The position numbers and the translations under genes are program-made. From Pedobacter yulinensis (GTDB taxonomy: Bacteria > Bacteroidota > Bacteroidia > Sphingobacteriales > Sphingobacteriaceae): a stretch of DNA of 56,842 nucleotides. Under the pieces are notes generated by a model that worked only from the letters and a program-made list of their open reading frames with translations, searched no databases and had not been told where the DNA came from. Positions 1 through 8,418 of the stretch are shown here, in pieces; position 1 is the stretch's first letter; each line of letters starts with the position of its first letter. The DNA lies in the NCBI RefSeq assembly GCF_003029735.1, contig NZ_KZ686274.1, forward strand, positions 1 through 56,842, written 5' to 3'.

Positions 1-2505
1 CCGGGCGAAGACGCTGGTACTTATGCCATTTCGCAGGGTTCACTGAGTGCCGGAAGCAATTATGTGCTCAATTACACCGGCGCCAATCTGACCATCACGC
101 CAAAACCAATCACAGTGACTGCAGGTGTTGCAACCAAAATTTATGGTGAAGCCGACCCTGCGCTGACTTATACTGCTGCGCCCGGTCTGGAAACCGGCGA
201 TGCCTTTACCGGCTCGCTTACCCGCACCCCGGGAGAAGATGTTAGAACGTATGCCATCACGCAGGGCTCATTGACTGCCGGCAGCAATTACCTGGTTAGT
301 TTCACAGGAGCCGATCTCAGCATCGTACCGAAGCCGGTTACTGTAACAGCCGAGGCAAAGACAAAAACCTTCGGTGAAGTTGATCCTATGCTGAGTTATA
401 CCGCAAGTCCAGCATTGATCACTGGCGACAGCTTTACCGGCTCTCTCTCCAGGACACCGGGCGAAAACGCCGGTACATACGCGATCAACCAGGGCAGCCT
501 CTCGGCAGGCAGTAATTACATCCTCAACTATGTGGGTGCGCAACTGACCATTGTGCCAAAGGCGGTGACCGTTACTGCCGATGCAAAGTCCAAGACGTTT
601 GGCGATGCCGATCCCGCGCTTACTTACACAGTCAGTCCGGCACCCGGCCAGGGTGTTAGTTTTACAGGCTCGCTCAGCCGTGCTCCCGGTGAAAACGCAG
701 GCACTTATGCCATCACACAGGGTACGCTAAGTGCCGGCAATAATTATACATTCACCTTTACAGCCGCAGATCTGACCATTGCGCCGAAGGTTGTCACCGT
801 TACTGCAGACGCAAAAACGAAGACCTATGGTGAAGCTGATCCAGTGCTCACCTATACCGCCAGTCCGGCCCTCATTTCGGGCGACAGCTTTACCGGCTCA
901 CTTGAACGTGCGCCGGGTGAAAACGCAGGTACGTACGCGATTACCCGGGGCAGCCTGACAGCCGGCAGCAATTATACCCTGAACTTTGCAGAGTCACAGC
1001 TGACCATAGGTCAACGGACGGTCAATATATCGGCCGCAGCGGCAACAAAGGTTTACGGTGCCGCCGACCCGGCACTGACTTATGCAGCCAGTCCGGCCCT
1101 GGCCGCCGGCGATAGCTTTTCAGGTAGCCTGGTCCGGGCTCCCGGAGAAAATGCAGGCAAATACGCCATCACACAGGGTAGCCTCAGTGCCGGAGGGAAC
1201 TACCAGATCAATTTTACCGGCAACGAACTGACCATACAAAAAGCCAGTCTGACAGCAACCGCCAGGCCTGCTGTTAAAGTCTACGACCGGCAGCCTTATG
1301 CCGGCGGAAACGGCGTCACGTTTACCGGCTTCACAGGCGCTGACAATGAAACAGCTGTTTCCGGGACGGTAAGTTGGGCTGGCACAGCACAGGGTGCTGT
1401 GAACGCAGGTGAATACACAATGATTGCGGCGGGGCTTACAGCAGAAAATTATGACATCACCTATGTTCCGGGCAAATTGACGATCAACAAGGCTGCGCTG
1501 ACCGTAAAGGCAAATGATGCCGCTAAAACCTACGATGCACAGGTCTTTGCCGGCGGCAATGGGGTTACCTATACCGGCTTCGCAACCGGCGATGACGCCG
1601 CCGGAAGTGTTTCGGGAACTGTTGCCTATGCAGGTACATCGCAAGGAGCCAGAAATGCGGGTAGCTATACCATTATTCCTTCCGGTTTAACTTCGCAGAA
1701 TTACACACCAGCTTACCAGAACGGAACGTTGGTGATCAGCAAAGCAGTCCTTACCGCCAGGGCAAACAACGCTTCCCGTTGCGTCGGAACAGCAAATCCG
1801 GCATTTACGGTAAGTTACAGCGGCTTTGCAGGTGGCGAGACCGCTACGGCGCTGACCAGCGAACCGGTAGCGGCAAGCAGCGCCGGTAACAGTGCGCAGC
1901 CGGGAACCTATCCGATCAATGTAACCGGTGGTTCTGCAGCGAACTATAGCTTCCAGTACCAAGCCGGAACGCTAACCGTTCAGGCGCTGCCGGCTGCTGC
2001 CATTGCCAGCAGCAAGCAAAGCCCGGTGGCCAAGGGCGAAACACTGGTGCTTACCGCGTCGGGCGGCACCACCTACAGCTGGAGCAGTGCCGACGGCATT
2101 GTGAGCGGCCAGAATACCGCCACGCTCACCATCAGGCCCTCGCAGGCAACCACCTATACCGTAACGGTAACGAATGCTTCAGGCTGCAGCCAGGTTGCCA
2201 GCATCCGGATTGAAGTGCTAGAGAATTTTGCCGTTGAGCCGGCCAACCTGCTTACGCCGAATGGTGACCGGGTAAATGATACCTGGGTGGTTAAAAATAT
2301 CGATGTATATCCTGATAACGTGGTCCGCGTGTTTGACCGGGCCGGCCGCCAGGTTTACAGTAAACAAAAATATGATAACAGCTGGGATGGAACTTTTAAC
2401 GGCAGCCCGCTTGCAGAAGGCACATATTATTATGTGATTGACTTCGGTGCAGGCAAGGCCGTGAAAAAAGGGTTCATCACCCTGTTAAGACAGCAAAATA
2501 ACTAA
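1..2505 (+). CDS. T9SS-secreted repeat adhesin, MBG/YDG repeats with gliding-motility C-terminal domain (5' end missing)
   Basis: The reading frame is open from the first base, so the N-terminus lies outside the window. What is visible is a chain of beta-rich repeats: five 76-residue MBG-type units, each ending in a TI-x-P-K-x-V-T-V-T-A-like linker, then two 83-84-residue YDG-type units (marked by VYDRQ and TYDAQ), a further MBG-like unit and an Ig-like domain rich in Ser/Thr. The last ~90 residues (from about nt 2227) hold the LLTPNGDRVNDTW motif of the gliding-motility-associated C-terminal domain, the type B sorting signal of type IX secretion. By family knowledge such proteins are exported across the outer membrane and displayed or released as adhesins. 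The PorP/SprF gene directly downstream fits: these membrane proteins commonly follow their adhesin. The specific ligand cannot be told. Confidence 0.92.
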   Translation, partial: PGEDAGTYAISQGSLSAGSNYVLNYTGANLTITPKPITVTAGVATKIYGEADPALTYTAAPGLETGDAFTGSLTRTPGEDVRTYAITQGSLTAGSNYLVSFTGADLSIVPKPVTVTAEAKTKTFGEVDPMLSYTASPALITGDSFTGSLSRTPGENAGTYAINQGSLSAGSNYILNYVGAQLTIVPKAVTVTADAKSKTFGDADPALTYTVSPAPGQGVSFTGSLSRAPGENAGTYAITQGTLSAGNNYTFTFTAADLTIAPKVVTVTADAKTKTYGEADPVLTYTASPALISGDSFTGSLERAPGENAGTYAITRGSLTAGSNYTLNFAESQLTIGQRTVNISAAAATKVYGAADPALTYAASPALAAGDSFSGSLVRAPGENAGKYAITQGSLSAGGNYQINFTGNELTIQKASLTATARPAVKVYDRQPYAGGNGVTFTGFTGADNETAVSGTVSWAGTAQGAVNAGEYTMIAAGLTAENYDITYVPGKLTINKAALTVKANDAAKTYDAQVFAGGNGVTYTGFATGDDAAGSVSGTVAYAGTSQGARNAGSYTIIPSGLTSQNYTPAYQNGTLVISKAVLTARANNASRCVGTANPAFTVSYSGFAGGETATALTSEPVAASSAGNSAQPGTYPINVTGGSAANYSFQYQAGTLTVQALPAAAIASSKQSPVAKGETLVLTASGGTTYSWSSADGIVSGQNTATLTIRPSQATTYTVTVTNASGCSQVASIRIEVLENFAVEPANLLTPNGDRVNDTWVVKNIDVYPDNVVRVFDRAGRQVYSKQKYDNSWDGTFNGSPLAEGTYYYVIDFGAGKAVKKGFITLLRQQNN
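100..1239 (+). repeat. Five in-frame 228-bp tandem repeats encoding MBG domains
   Basis: The equivalent proline or glutamine codon at the start of each unit falls at 100, 328, 556, 784 and 1012, and the following unit type begins at 1240, so the period is exactly 228 bp (76 codons) five times with no insertion or deletion. The partial unit in bases 1-99 shows that the array continues upstream. Units share motifs such as PGENAGTYAI and GSLSAGSNY but differ by many substitutions. Confidence 0.93.
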
Positions 2506-2522
2506 CAAGACTTGTGCAGACC

Positions 2523-3395
2523 ATGAATATCAGAAAACTATGGATCGTTGTTTTGCTCCAGTTCGGGGCAATGGCCGCCCAGGCCCAGATCGATCCGCTC
2601 ACCATGCAATATTTTAACAACCGTTACCAGTTGAATCCGGCTTTTGCCGGCCTGGAAGCAGGGAGCCGGCTCAATGCAGGTTTCCGTACCCAGATGAGCG
2701 GGGTGCCCGGCGGCCCGGTCAGCCAGGCGCTGACCTATGACTACGGGTTCGATAAGGTCGGGCTGGGCCTTAATATTTTTAATGATAAGGCCGGCTTGCA
2801 ACGCCAGACGCGCGTGGCCGCCTCATTTGCTTACCACGTAACGCTGGCCGAGGACCAGAAACTTAATTTTGGTGTTTCAGCAGGTATCATGAATGAGCGT
2901 CTGAGCATCGGCGATATCCAGGGCGATCCAAACGACGTGTTGGCCGGGCAGTACAATGACCGCGACACGCACCTGGATGGCGATTTCGGCGTGGCTTACA
3001 CGAACACGCGGCTCACCATACATGCTGCGGTGCCGAATGTGAGGAATTTCTTTAAAGAAGAAAATATCCGCTTTGCAGATGTAGCCAGGTTTTATTCGGC
3101 AGTAAGTTACCGCATCCCGCTGAATGGCGCAAGAGAAAGCCTGGTAGAGCCATTGGTGGCCTACCGGATTCTGCAGGAACAGGATGATATCTGGGATGCA
3201 GGAGCACAGCTGGAACTGTTAGACAGGCAGCTGCTCTTTACCGGGCTTTACCACAGCAGCGAAAGCGCCACTTTCGGCGTAGGGATGGACTATCGTCTCA
3301 AATACCTGGTAACCGCCAGCTACACGATCAATACCTCGGCACTGCGAAATTATTCGCATGGCAACTTCGAGATCAACCTCAGGCTGAAATTCTGA
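2523..3395 (+). CDS. PorP/SprF family type IX secretion-associated membrane protein
   Basis: This 290-residue protein starts with a signal peptide (hydrophobic core then cleavage after MAAQA). It continues with IDPLTMQYFNNRYQLNPAFAG, which carries the conserved NP-A-x-AG core of PorP/SprF proteins, and ends in a beta-strand-rich region closing with an aromatic-polar LRLKF C-terminus typical of outer-membrane proteins. Family members sit in the outer membrane. SprF is needed for secretion of the adhesin SprB, and other members of the family anchor specific T9SS cargo. It lies 17 bp after the adhesin stop codon, so the two are probably cotranscribed. I chose the ATG at 2523 because the signal peptide begins there; an in-frame GTG at 2514 would add three residues. 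Confidence 0.92.
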   Translation: MNIRKLWIVVLLQFGAMAAQAQIDPLTMQYFNNRYQLNPAFAGLEAGSRLNAGFRTQMSGVPGGPVSQALTYDYGFDKVGLGLNIFNDKAGLQRQTRVAASFAYHVTLAEDQKLNFGVSAGIMNERLSIGDIQGDPNDVLAGQYNDRDTHLDGDFGVAYTNTRLTIHAAVPNVRNFFKEENIRFADVARFYSAVSYRIPLNGARESLVEPLVAYRILQEQDDIWDAGAQLELLDRQLLFTGLYHSSESATFGVGMDYRLKYLVTASYTINTSALRNYSHGNFEINLRLKF

Positions 3396-3462
3396 CGCCT
3401 GACGGCCGATGCGGCAACCTGTATGTCAGGCGTACCGGCAGCAAGAAGAACGCCGCACATAA

Positions 3463-3496
3463 AAAAGGCCGTACACCATCAGGTGTACGGCCTTTT
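3463..3496. terminator. Bidirectional intrinsic terminator
   Basis: A perfect 15-bp stem (3463-3477 pairing with 3482-3496) with a 4-base loop has an A-run on the left arm and a T-run on the right. It can therefore stop transcription from the PorP/SprF gene on the plus strand and from the small gene on the minus strand. Confidence 0.9.
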
Positions 3497-3519
3497 GTCT
3501 TTCTTGTTGGCTTTCGCCG

Positions 3520-3708
3520 CTAGCTTTTTTTGACCTGGGCCGGCGGTGTTTTTAAGGTGTCGCGCTTCACGGTATCGCGTTTACCAGGATTAGTTTTCCG
3601 TTCTTTTTTTGTTGTGTCCTGTTTTTTCTTGGTTGTGTCCTGCTGTGGCAGGGCAAAGGTGCTCAGGCAAAATGCGCTCATGAGCAGGGTTAACATGGTC
3701 TTTTTCAT
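3520..3708 (-). CDS. Small secreted Lys/Thr-rich protein
   Basis: The frame encodes 62 residues. A signal peptide (MKKTMLTLLMSAFCLSTFA) is followed by a mature part made almost wholly of Lys, Thr, Asp, Gln and Pro, with two copies of QDTTKK and the related RDTVK and RDTLK. No fold or enzyme motif is visible and it is probably disordered and periplasmic or surface-exposed. The frame is open upstream to 3801, but the signal peptide begins at the ATG at 3708, so I take that start. A bidirectional terminator lies just beyond its end. Low-complexity Bacteroidota exports of this kind are common and uncharacterised. I do not recognise a family. Confidence 0.6.
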   Translation of the reverse strand: MKKTMLTLLMSAFCLSTFALPQQDTTKKKQDTTKKERKTNPGKRDTVKRDTLKTPPAQVKKS

Positions 3709-3804
3709 GGTGATGTTTTTTAGTTCTTTCTCAACAACAGGATCGCCGGATTTTGGTTTCGAAAAAATGCAACTGCTCATTGCCTGGGCAAACACCTGCA
3801 CCTG

Positions 3805-5514
3805 TTATTCAGAAATGCCCGTAATGGCCCGGGCTATGGTATTGCCCGCCGTGTCACAAAAGTCCAGTCCTGAATAGTCGGGATTATACCCGCCCATATA
3901 GGGCACGGCCATCAGAAAAATCCGTTCATTCCGGGCGCCGTAAGCGTCAACGACAGCAAACGAATCGTCGATGGCAACACCCGGAACATCCAGGAAATAG
4001 TTGCCGTCCTGATCTGCAGAGATGCCTGCTACACCTTCGCTTAACTGCCTGCGGCCGATTTCAGGGTCCTGAAACTGAAGCCTGGCCTGGGTTACGGTTC
4101 GCTTTTCACGCAGGGTTTGGAACGGAAACTGGCCAAAGGGGATAGCTGGTTGCCCGATGCAATCAACGAAGGTTTCGTAGTGTACGGGTGCAGCCTGGTC
4201 ATTGATATAGTAGTCTGCCCCGCCCTGTGGTCCGGGCTCGACATGGCTGTCGGGATCAACTTCTACAAGTTTCAGGAAACCGGCCTGGTGCAGCGCAAGC
4301 ATTTCTTCAACAGAGCTTTGCGGTACCGAGGCAATGACAATGGTAATCAGCGGCATGAGCACCTGCTGCAACCGCTGCATGTCTTCTGCCGAAAAATATT
4401 TGGCCGGGTAGTTCAGGGTGAAACTCAGGTCTGCCAGCATCTCTTTCCAATACACCGACTTTTTATGTTTAATGGATTCTTCAGCCTCGCGGTATTCGCC
4501 CTGCAGCAACTCAAACGGGTCTTTGTTCTCGCGGTGTTTCATCATGGCCGCCACAAAATCTTCCAGCCGCATATCGGCGATGAAGGCATAAAAACCGGGG
4601 TCTTTTTCTTTAAAGGGTTCCTTAAACGCTGTTTCGAATACCATATCGAGCGAAAGAAAGCCGCCATTCGCAGCTTTATTGGCTGCTACCGTTTCCTTAC
4701 TAAGGAGCTTGTCCTGCTGAGGCCGCCGGTCTTCAAGATGAAAACGCACAGCCGGCAACAAACCGTTGCGCGAGTGCAGGACCAGCTCAAACCCATTGCT
4801 TTCTTCGTCGCAGGTATACCTGGCCTTACCATTGGTATGGGTCGTGAACTGGCCATTTTGCCTGGCAAGCGTACGCATCGCGTCTATGGCGGTCAGAGAT
4901 GCCCCACGGATGGCAACGGGGTGCGGCGTTCTGAACTTCAATTTTTCGGGCGGATAGGGGGAGTCAAACCAGCCGCTGATCCGGCCTTCGCAGTGCTCAG
5001 GAAAATCGTGGCCCGTGCAGATCGCAATGTGGTCAAATTCGAAATGCCGGCCATCTGCCAGGCGTGCCTGTACGGCGTCTTTTTCAGGACAATCTTCGAT
5101 GTCTGTGACTGCTGCATGCAGGTGTACGCCGACCGGCAATCCCCGGGTTTTTGCCTCGCTGAGCAGGACATTGAACTGATCGCAAAGATACGCCCCCAGC
5201 AAGCGGCGCGGCACCACTTTATAAGCTGTGAACTGTTCTTTGTTAAGGGAGAAACGGGCAAGGGTGTCTGAAGGTAATGTCCCGAACCAGTCTTCGAGGC
5301 CAACCGGCAGGGGAGGCAGCTCGTTTCCCGAAACGTTGCTGACGTGTTCGTCACAGGATCCATCCCGGCTGTAGGGCATGCCGGCTCCTAATATTGATTT
5401 TCTTTCGAAAATATCGACAGCGAGATCTTCGCGGCCGGTATTGATCAGGTTTTTTAACAAAAGTAAAGCTGCCGGGCCGCCGCCGACAATGCCTATGCGA
5501 AGGTGTTTCTTCAA
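3805..5514 (-). CDS. FAD/NAD(P)-binding oxidoreductase-like protein
   Basis: The protein is 569 residues long. The N-terminus IGIVGGGPAALLLLKNL is a dinucleotide-binding Rossmann motif, followed by an FERK acidic strand end and the GAGMPYS segment typical of the FAD-NAD(P)-binding (NAD_binding_9) family. A second conserved region, DHIAICTGHDFPEH, sits near residue 165, and a C-terminal FVDCIGQPA segment looks like another part of the FAD site. There is no signal peptide, so it is probably cytoplasmic. The substrate is unknown; family members include uncharacterised proteins and amino-acid hydroxylase-like enzymes. It stands alone between a terminator-flanked small gene and a divergent DUF3606 gene. 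The 384-codon frame on the opposite strand is a shadow. Confidence 0.82.
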   Translation of the reverse strand: MKKHLRIGIVGGGPAALLLLKNLINTGREDLAVDIFERKSILGAGMPYSRDGSCDEHVSNVSGNELPPLPVGLEDWFGTLPSDTLARFSLNKEQFTAYKVVPRRLLGAYLCDQFNVLLSEAKTRGLPVGVHLHAAVTDIEDCPEKDAVQARLADGRHFEFDHIAICTGHDFPEHCEGRISGWFDSPYPPEKLKFRTPHPVAIRGASLTAIDAMRTLARQNGQFTTHTNGKARYTCDEESNGFELVLHSRNGLLPAVRFHLEDRRPQQDKLLSKETVAANKAANGGFLSLDMVFETAFKEPFKEKDPGFYAFIADMRLEDFVAAMMKHRENKDPFELLQGEYREAEESIKHKKSVYWKEMLADLSFTLNYPAKYFSAEDMQRLQQVLMPLITIVIASVPQSSVEEMLALHQAGFLKLVEVDPDSHVEPGPQGGADYYINDQAAPVHYETFVDCIGQPAIPFGQFPFQTLREKRTVTQARLQFQDPEIGRRQLSEGVAGISADQDGNYFLDVPGVAIDDSFAVVDAYGARNERIFLMAVPYMGGYNPDYSGLDFCDTAGNTIARAITGISE

Positions 5515-5688
5515 AATTTCTAATTTACAGTATCAGCAAAAAACTGCCGCCACCAAAAAACACCGGTTTTGCAGATATGTTTTTGCCGGCCGAGGGTCAG
5601 GAAAAAATCAAACAATTTTTAAAACAATTTGTTACATCAGCCTGTTTTAAAAACGAGGCTTGCCAAAAAGCTGTTAAAACTATTCCCT

Positions 5689-5883
5689 ATGAAGCATTTT
5701 TCCAATCGCCCTGAAACTGTGGATATTTCTGAAGAACAGGCCAGGATTTACTGGACAAGGCGTCTGAATGTCAGTGAAGTATCGTTGAAAGCAGCTATTC
5801 GCGCCCTGCGTGATGTAGATCCGGCCAAGATCGAGGCTTACCTGCGCGCTGTAAACGGCTTTGCGGGAACCGCGGCCAACTAA
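5689..5883 (+). CDS. DUF3606 domain small protein
   Basis: The 64-residue product matches the DUF3606 pattern: VDISEEQARIYWTRRLNVSE, then an alanine-rich helix with VDPAKIEAYL. Family members are short cytoplasmic proteins of unknown function found singly in many Proteobacteria and Bacteroidota. The frame extends back to 5629, but the ATG at 5689 starts at the domain boundary and I prefer it. It is divergent from the FAD/NAD(P) protein and lies 74 bp before the histidine kinase gene, so a link to stress or signalling is possible but not shown. Confidence 0.75.
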   Translation: MKHFSNRPETVDISEEQARIYWTRRLNVSEVSLKAAIRALRDVDPAKIEAYLRAVNGFAGTAAN

Positions 5884-5957
5884 TTTTTCTCTTTTTCATT
5901 CCGGTTTTACCGGGTTCGCAAATAAAGGCTATTTTGGTGCTGTCAATTGATGGAACC

Positions 5958-7940
5958 ATGGAACTTTCCGCAACATCTTCCGGTAACCCTGGCACAGAGC
6001 TGGTACGTGCGTTCGAAAACGCGGCGATTCCGGTATTTTTTTGTAACAGCATGGGCGCAATCAGCTTCTCAAACGAAGCTGCCCACAACCTGCTTGGCCG
6101 CAGGCCGGCGAAAGACGATCGCTGGAACATTCCCGGAACACTCTTTGAGCCTGACGGAAGGCCGGTAGCACCTGAAAACCATCCGCTTGCTGTTAGCTTA
6201 AGTGCAGGGAGGGCGGTTGCCCCGGCAGAATTTATGATTCGATGTGCCGACAGCGGTGTTAAATTTGTGGTCATCCATTGTGCCATCCTGGAGAGCGGCG
6301 AAAGTGCCGCCGGTGGTTATTATACGCTTACAGACATTACCGCCTACAAAAACAGCACGCAAGATGCTGTGCTGTCGGCCATTGTAGAATCGTCTGAAGA
6401 TGCCATTATTAGTAAAGACCTGCAAGGCAACATTCGCAGCTGGAACAAAGGAGCGGAGCGGGTATTCGGGTATACAGCAGACGAGGTTGTGGGAAAACAC
6501 ATCAGCATCCTGATTCCGGCGCGGCTTCAGCAGGAAGAGGAGACCATTATCAACAGCATTCGCCGGGGTGAGAAAATAGATCATTTCCAAACCCGGAGGC
6601 TCCATAAAAACGGTCATGAGATCGACATCTCGCTCACGGTGTCGCCGGTCAAAGATAAGTTCGGCAACATTTACGGCGCGTCAAAAGTAGCCCGGGACAT
6701 TACAGAACGTATTGTAGGTGAAGAAAGCCGTGCAAGGAGCGCTGAACGCATTCTTTACCTGAATACCATCGGGCGTACGCTCTCAGAGAGCCTTGACCTG
6801 CAGGAAATACTTCAGAAAGTAACTGACCTGACGACCAGTCTGACCGGTGCACAGTTCGGCGCCTTCTTTTACAACCAGGTCGATAAGAAAGGCGAAACAA
6901 TGACGCTTTTTACCTTGTCAGGCGCGCCGAGGGAGGCTTTTGAAAAATTCGGCTTTCCGCGCAATACGGCTGTTTTTCATCCTACCTTCAGTGGCCATGG
7001 AGTGATCCGCGTGGATGACATTACCAAAGATGATCGCTACGGCAAAAATGCGCCCCATTATGGCATGCCGCAGGGTCACCTGCCTGTTACCAGTTACCTG
7101 GCTGTTCCGGTCATCTCTTCAGCCGGCAATGTAGCCGGTGGTTTATTTTTCGGCCATCCGGAGCCCGGAGTATTCAAAGAAGAGCATGAAGACCTGGTTA
7201 CAGGAATTGCCTCGCAGGCGGCAATCGCTATCGACAACTCCAAACTGTTTGAAGAAGTCAAAACACTCAGTCATAAAAAGGACGAGTTCATTGCCATGGC
7301 TACGCACGAACTGAAAACGCCCTTAACGAGTATGACAGGTTATTTGCAAATGCTGCAGCTTAAAATCTCTGAACCGGGTCAGCGTCTGTTCGTGGATAAG
7401 GCGATGAACCAGGTCAGAAAGCTGAATGCCATGATCACGGATCTTTTCGATATCTCGAAAATACAGGCAGGTAAACTGCAGTTGAATTACAGTCGTTTCG
7501 CATTTTTCTCGTTTCTACGCGAAATCATCGAGTCGCTCCGCACTTCGGGCATGCAGCATCAGGTACACTATGAGCAGCCGGCCGAGGTATTCATTGAGGC
7601 CGATAAACTCCGGCTGGAACAAGTGCTCAGCAACCTGCTTACCAATGCAGCCAAATACTCACCAGACCGGAAACAGATTGAACTGTCGTTCGAGGTAAGC
7701 GACCAGCTCACCGTTCATGTGCAGGACCGCGGTCTGGGCATGGAACCTGAACATATCAACAACATATTCAATCAGTTTTACCGGGTTGAATCGGTACCGC
7801 GCAACATCTCCGGACTGGGACTGGGTTTGTTCATCAGTAAGGAAATAGTAGAGCGGCACCATGGCAGCATCTGGGTTAAGAGTGTGAAAGGGGAAGGGTC
7901 GGTGTTCAGTTTTCGGATCCCGCTTGCACCCGAAATATAA
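5958..7940 (+). CDS. PAS-PAS-GAF sensor histidine kinase
   Basis: The 660-residue protein has no transmembrane segment and is probably a cytoplasmic sensor. Domains in order are: a PAS-like region (about 15-125); a clear PAS domain (about 128-250, SSEDAIISKDLQGNI and WNKGAERVFGY) ending in the DITER linker; a GAF domain (about 270-420); a HisKA dimerisation domain with phospho-acceptor His450 in THELKTPL; and a HATPase_c domain with the N box (NLLTNAAKYSP), a G1 box (DRGLGM) and GLGLGLFISKEIV. It autophosphorylates and passes phosphate to a response regulator. The single-domain regulator 46 bp downstream is the obvious partner. The ligand of the PAS or GAF domains cannot be told. I use the ATG at 5958 in place of the upstream TTG or GTG codons. 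Confidence 0.93.
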   Translation: MELSATSSGNPGTELVRAFENAAIPVFFCNSMGAISFSNEAAHNLLGRRPAKDDRWNIPGTLFEPDGRPVAPENHPLAVSLSAGRAVAPAEFMIRCADSGVKFVVIHCAILESGESAAGGYYTLTDITAYKNSTQDAVLSAIVESSEDAIISKDLQGNIRSWNKGAERVFGYTADEVVGKHISILIPARLQQEEETIINSIRRGEKIDHFQTRRLHKNGHEIDISLTVSPVKDKFGNIYGASKVARDITERIVGEESRARSAERILYLNTIGRTLSESLDLQEILQKVTDLTTSLTGAQFGAFFYNQVDKKGETMTLFTLSGAPREAFEKFGFPRNTAVFHPTFSGHGVIRVDDITKDDRYGKNAPHYGMPQGHLPVTSYLAVPVISSAGNVAGGLFFGHPEPGVFKEEHEDLVTGIASQAAIAIDNSKLFEEVKTLSHKKDEFIAMATHELKTPLTSMTGYLQMLQLKISEPGQRLFVDKAMNQVRKLNAMITDLFDISKIQAGKLQLNYSRFAFFSFLREIIESLRTSGMQHQVHYEQPAEVFIEADKLRLEQVLSNLLTNAAKYSPDRKQIELSFEVSDQLTVHVQDRGLGMEPEHINNIFNQFYRVESVPRNISGLGLGLFISKEIVERHHGSIWVKSVKGEGSVFSFRIPLAPEI

Positions 7941-7986
7941 ATTAATAACGCTGCCTTTGCGGGGTAGGGCAGCAAAAGCATACAAC

Positions 7987-8349
7987 ATGACAAAACGTAT
8001 ATTTATTGTAGAAGACGATGAGGATATCCGGGAAATGCTGGAAATGTTTTTGAACGAGCCGCCATTCGTGGTCAATGCATTTGCAAATGCCGGCGATTTT
8101 CTGGCCGGACTGCGGGCCGCACCCCCTGATCTGATCCTGCTCGACATCAAGCTGCCCGATGGGAACGGTGTTGACATTTGCCGGGAGATCAAGTCGTTGC
8201 CCGCATTCCGGTCGGTGCCGGTCCTGCTGATGTCTGCAAACATGCATTATGAAAACATAACCACAGACAGCGGCGCCGAAGAATTTATTTCGAAGCCATT
8301 TGACATCATGGCCCTGCGGGAAAAAATCGAGGCACGAATCTCAGCGTGA
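7987..8349 (+). CDS. Single-domain (CheY-like) response regulator
   Basis: The 120-residue product is a receiver domain only: acidic pocket E9-D10-D11, phospho-acceptor D53 in LILLDIKLPDGNG, and the conserved Lys in ISKPFDI. It has no DNA-binding or enzymatic output domain, so it must act by protein contact or as a phosphorelay intermediate. It lies 46 bp after the PAS-PAS-GAF kinase in the same orientation and is probably its cognate receiver. I start at the ATG at 7987, where the first beta strand begins (MTKRIFIVEDD); the frame is open further upstream without homology. Confidence 0.93.
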   Translation: MTKRIFIVEDDEDIREMLEMFLNEPPFVVNAFANAGDFLAGLRAAPPDLILLDIKLPDGNGVDICREIKSLPAFRSVPVLLMSANMHYENITTDSGAEEFISKPFDIMALREKIEARISA

Positions 8350-8418
8350 GTAACCGCTGCGATACCGAACCGGAAGAAAGGCGTTAGCCGGCCGCCCTAA
8401 GCTGTAGCATACGATTCG

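Noticed and set aside
100..1740. CRISPR array or mobile repeat
   Set aside because: The 228-252 bp periods are in-frame protein domains of an adhesin and there are no short repeats with unique spacers.
4117..5271. A 384-codon open frame on the plus strand
   Set aside because: It lies fully antisense to the FAD/NAD(P) protein, has no family resemblance and its composition is that of a shadow of a GC-rich gene.
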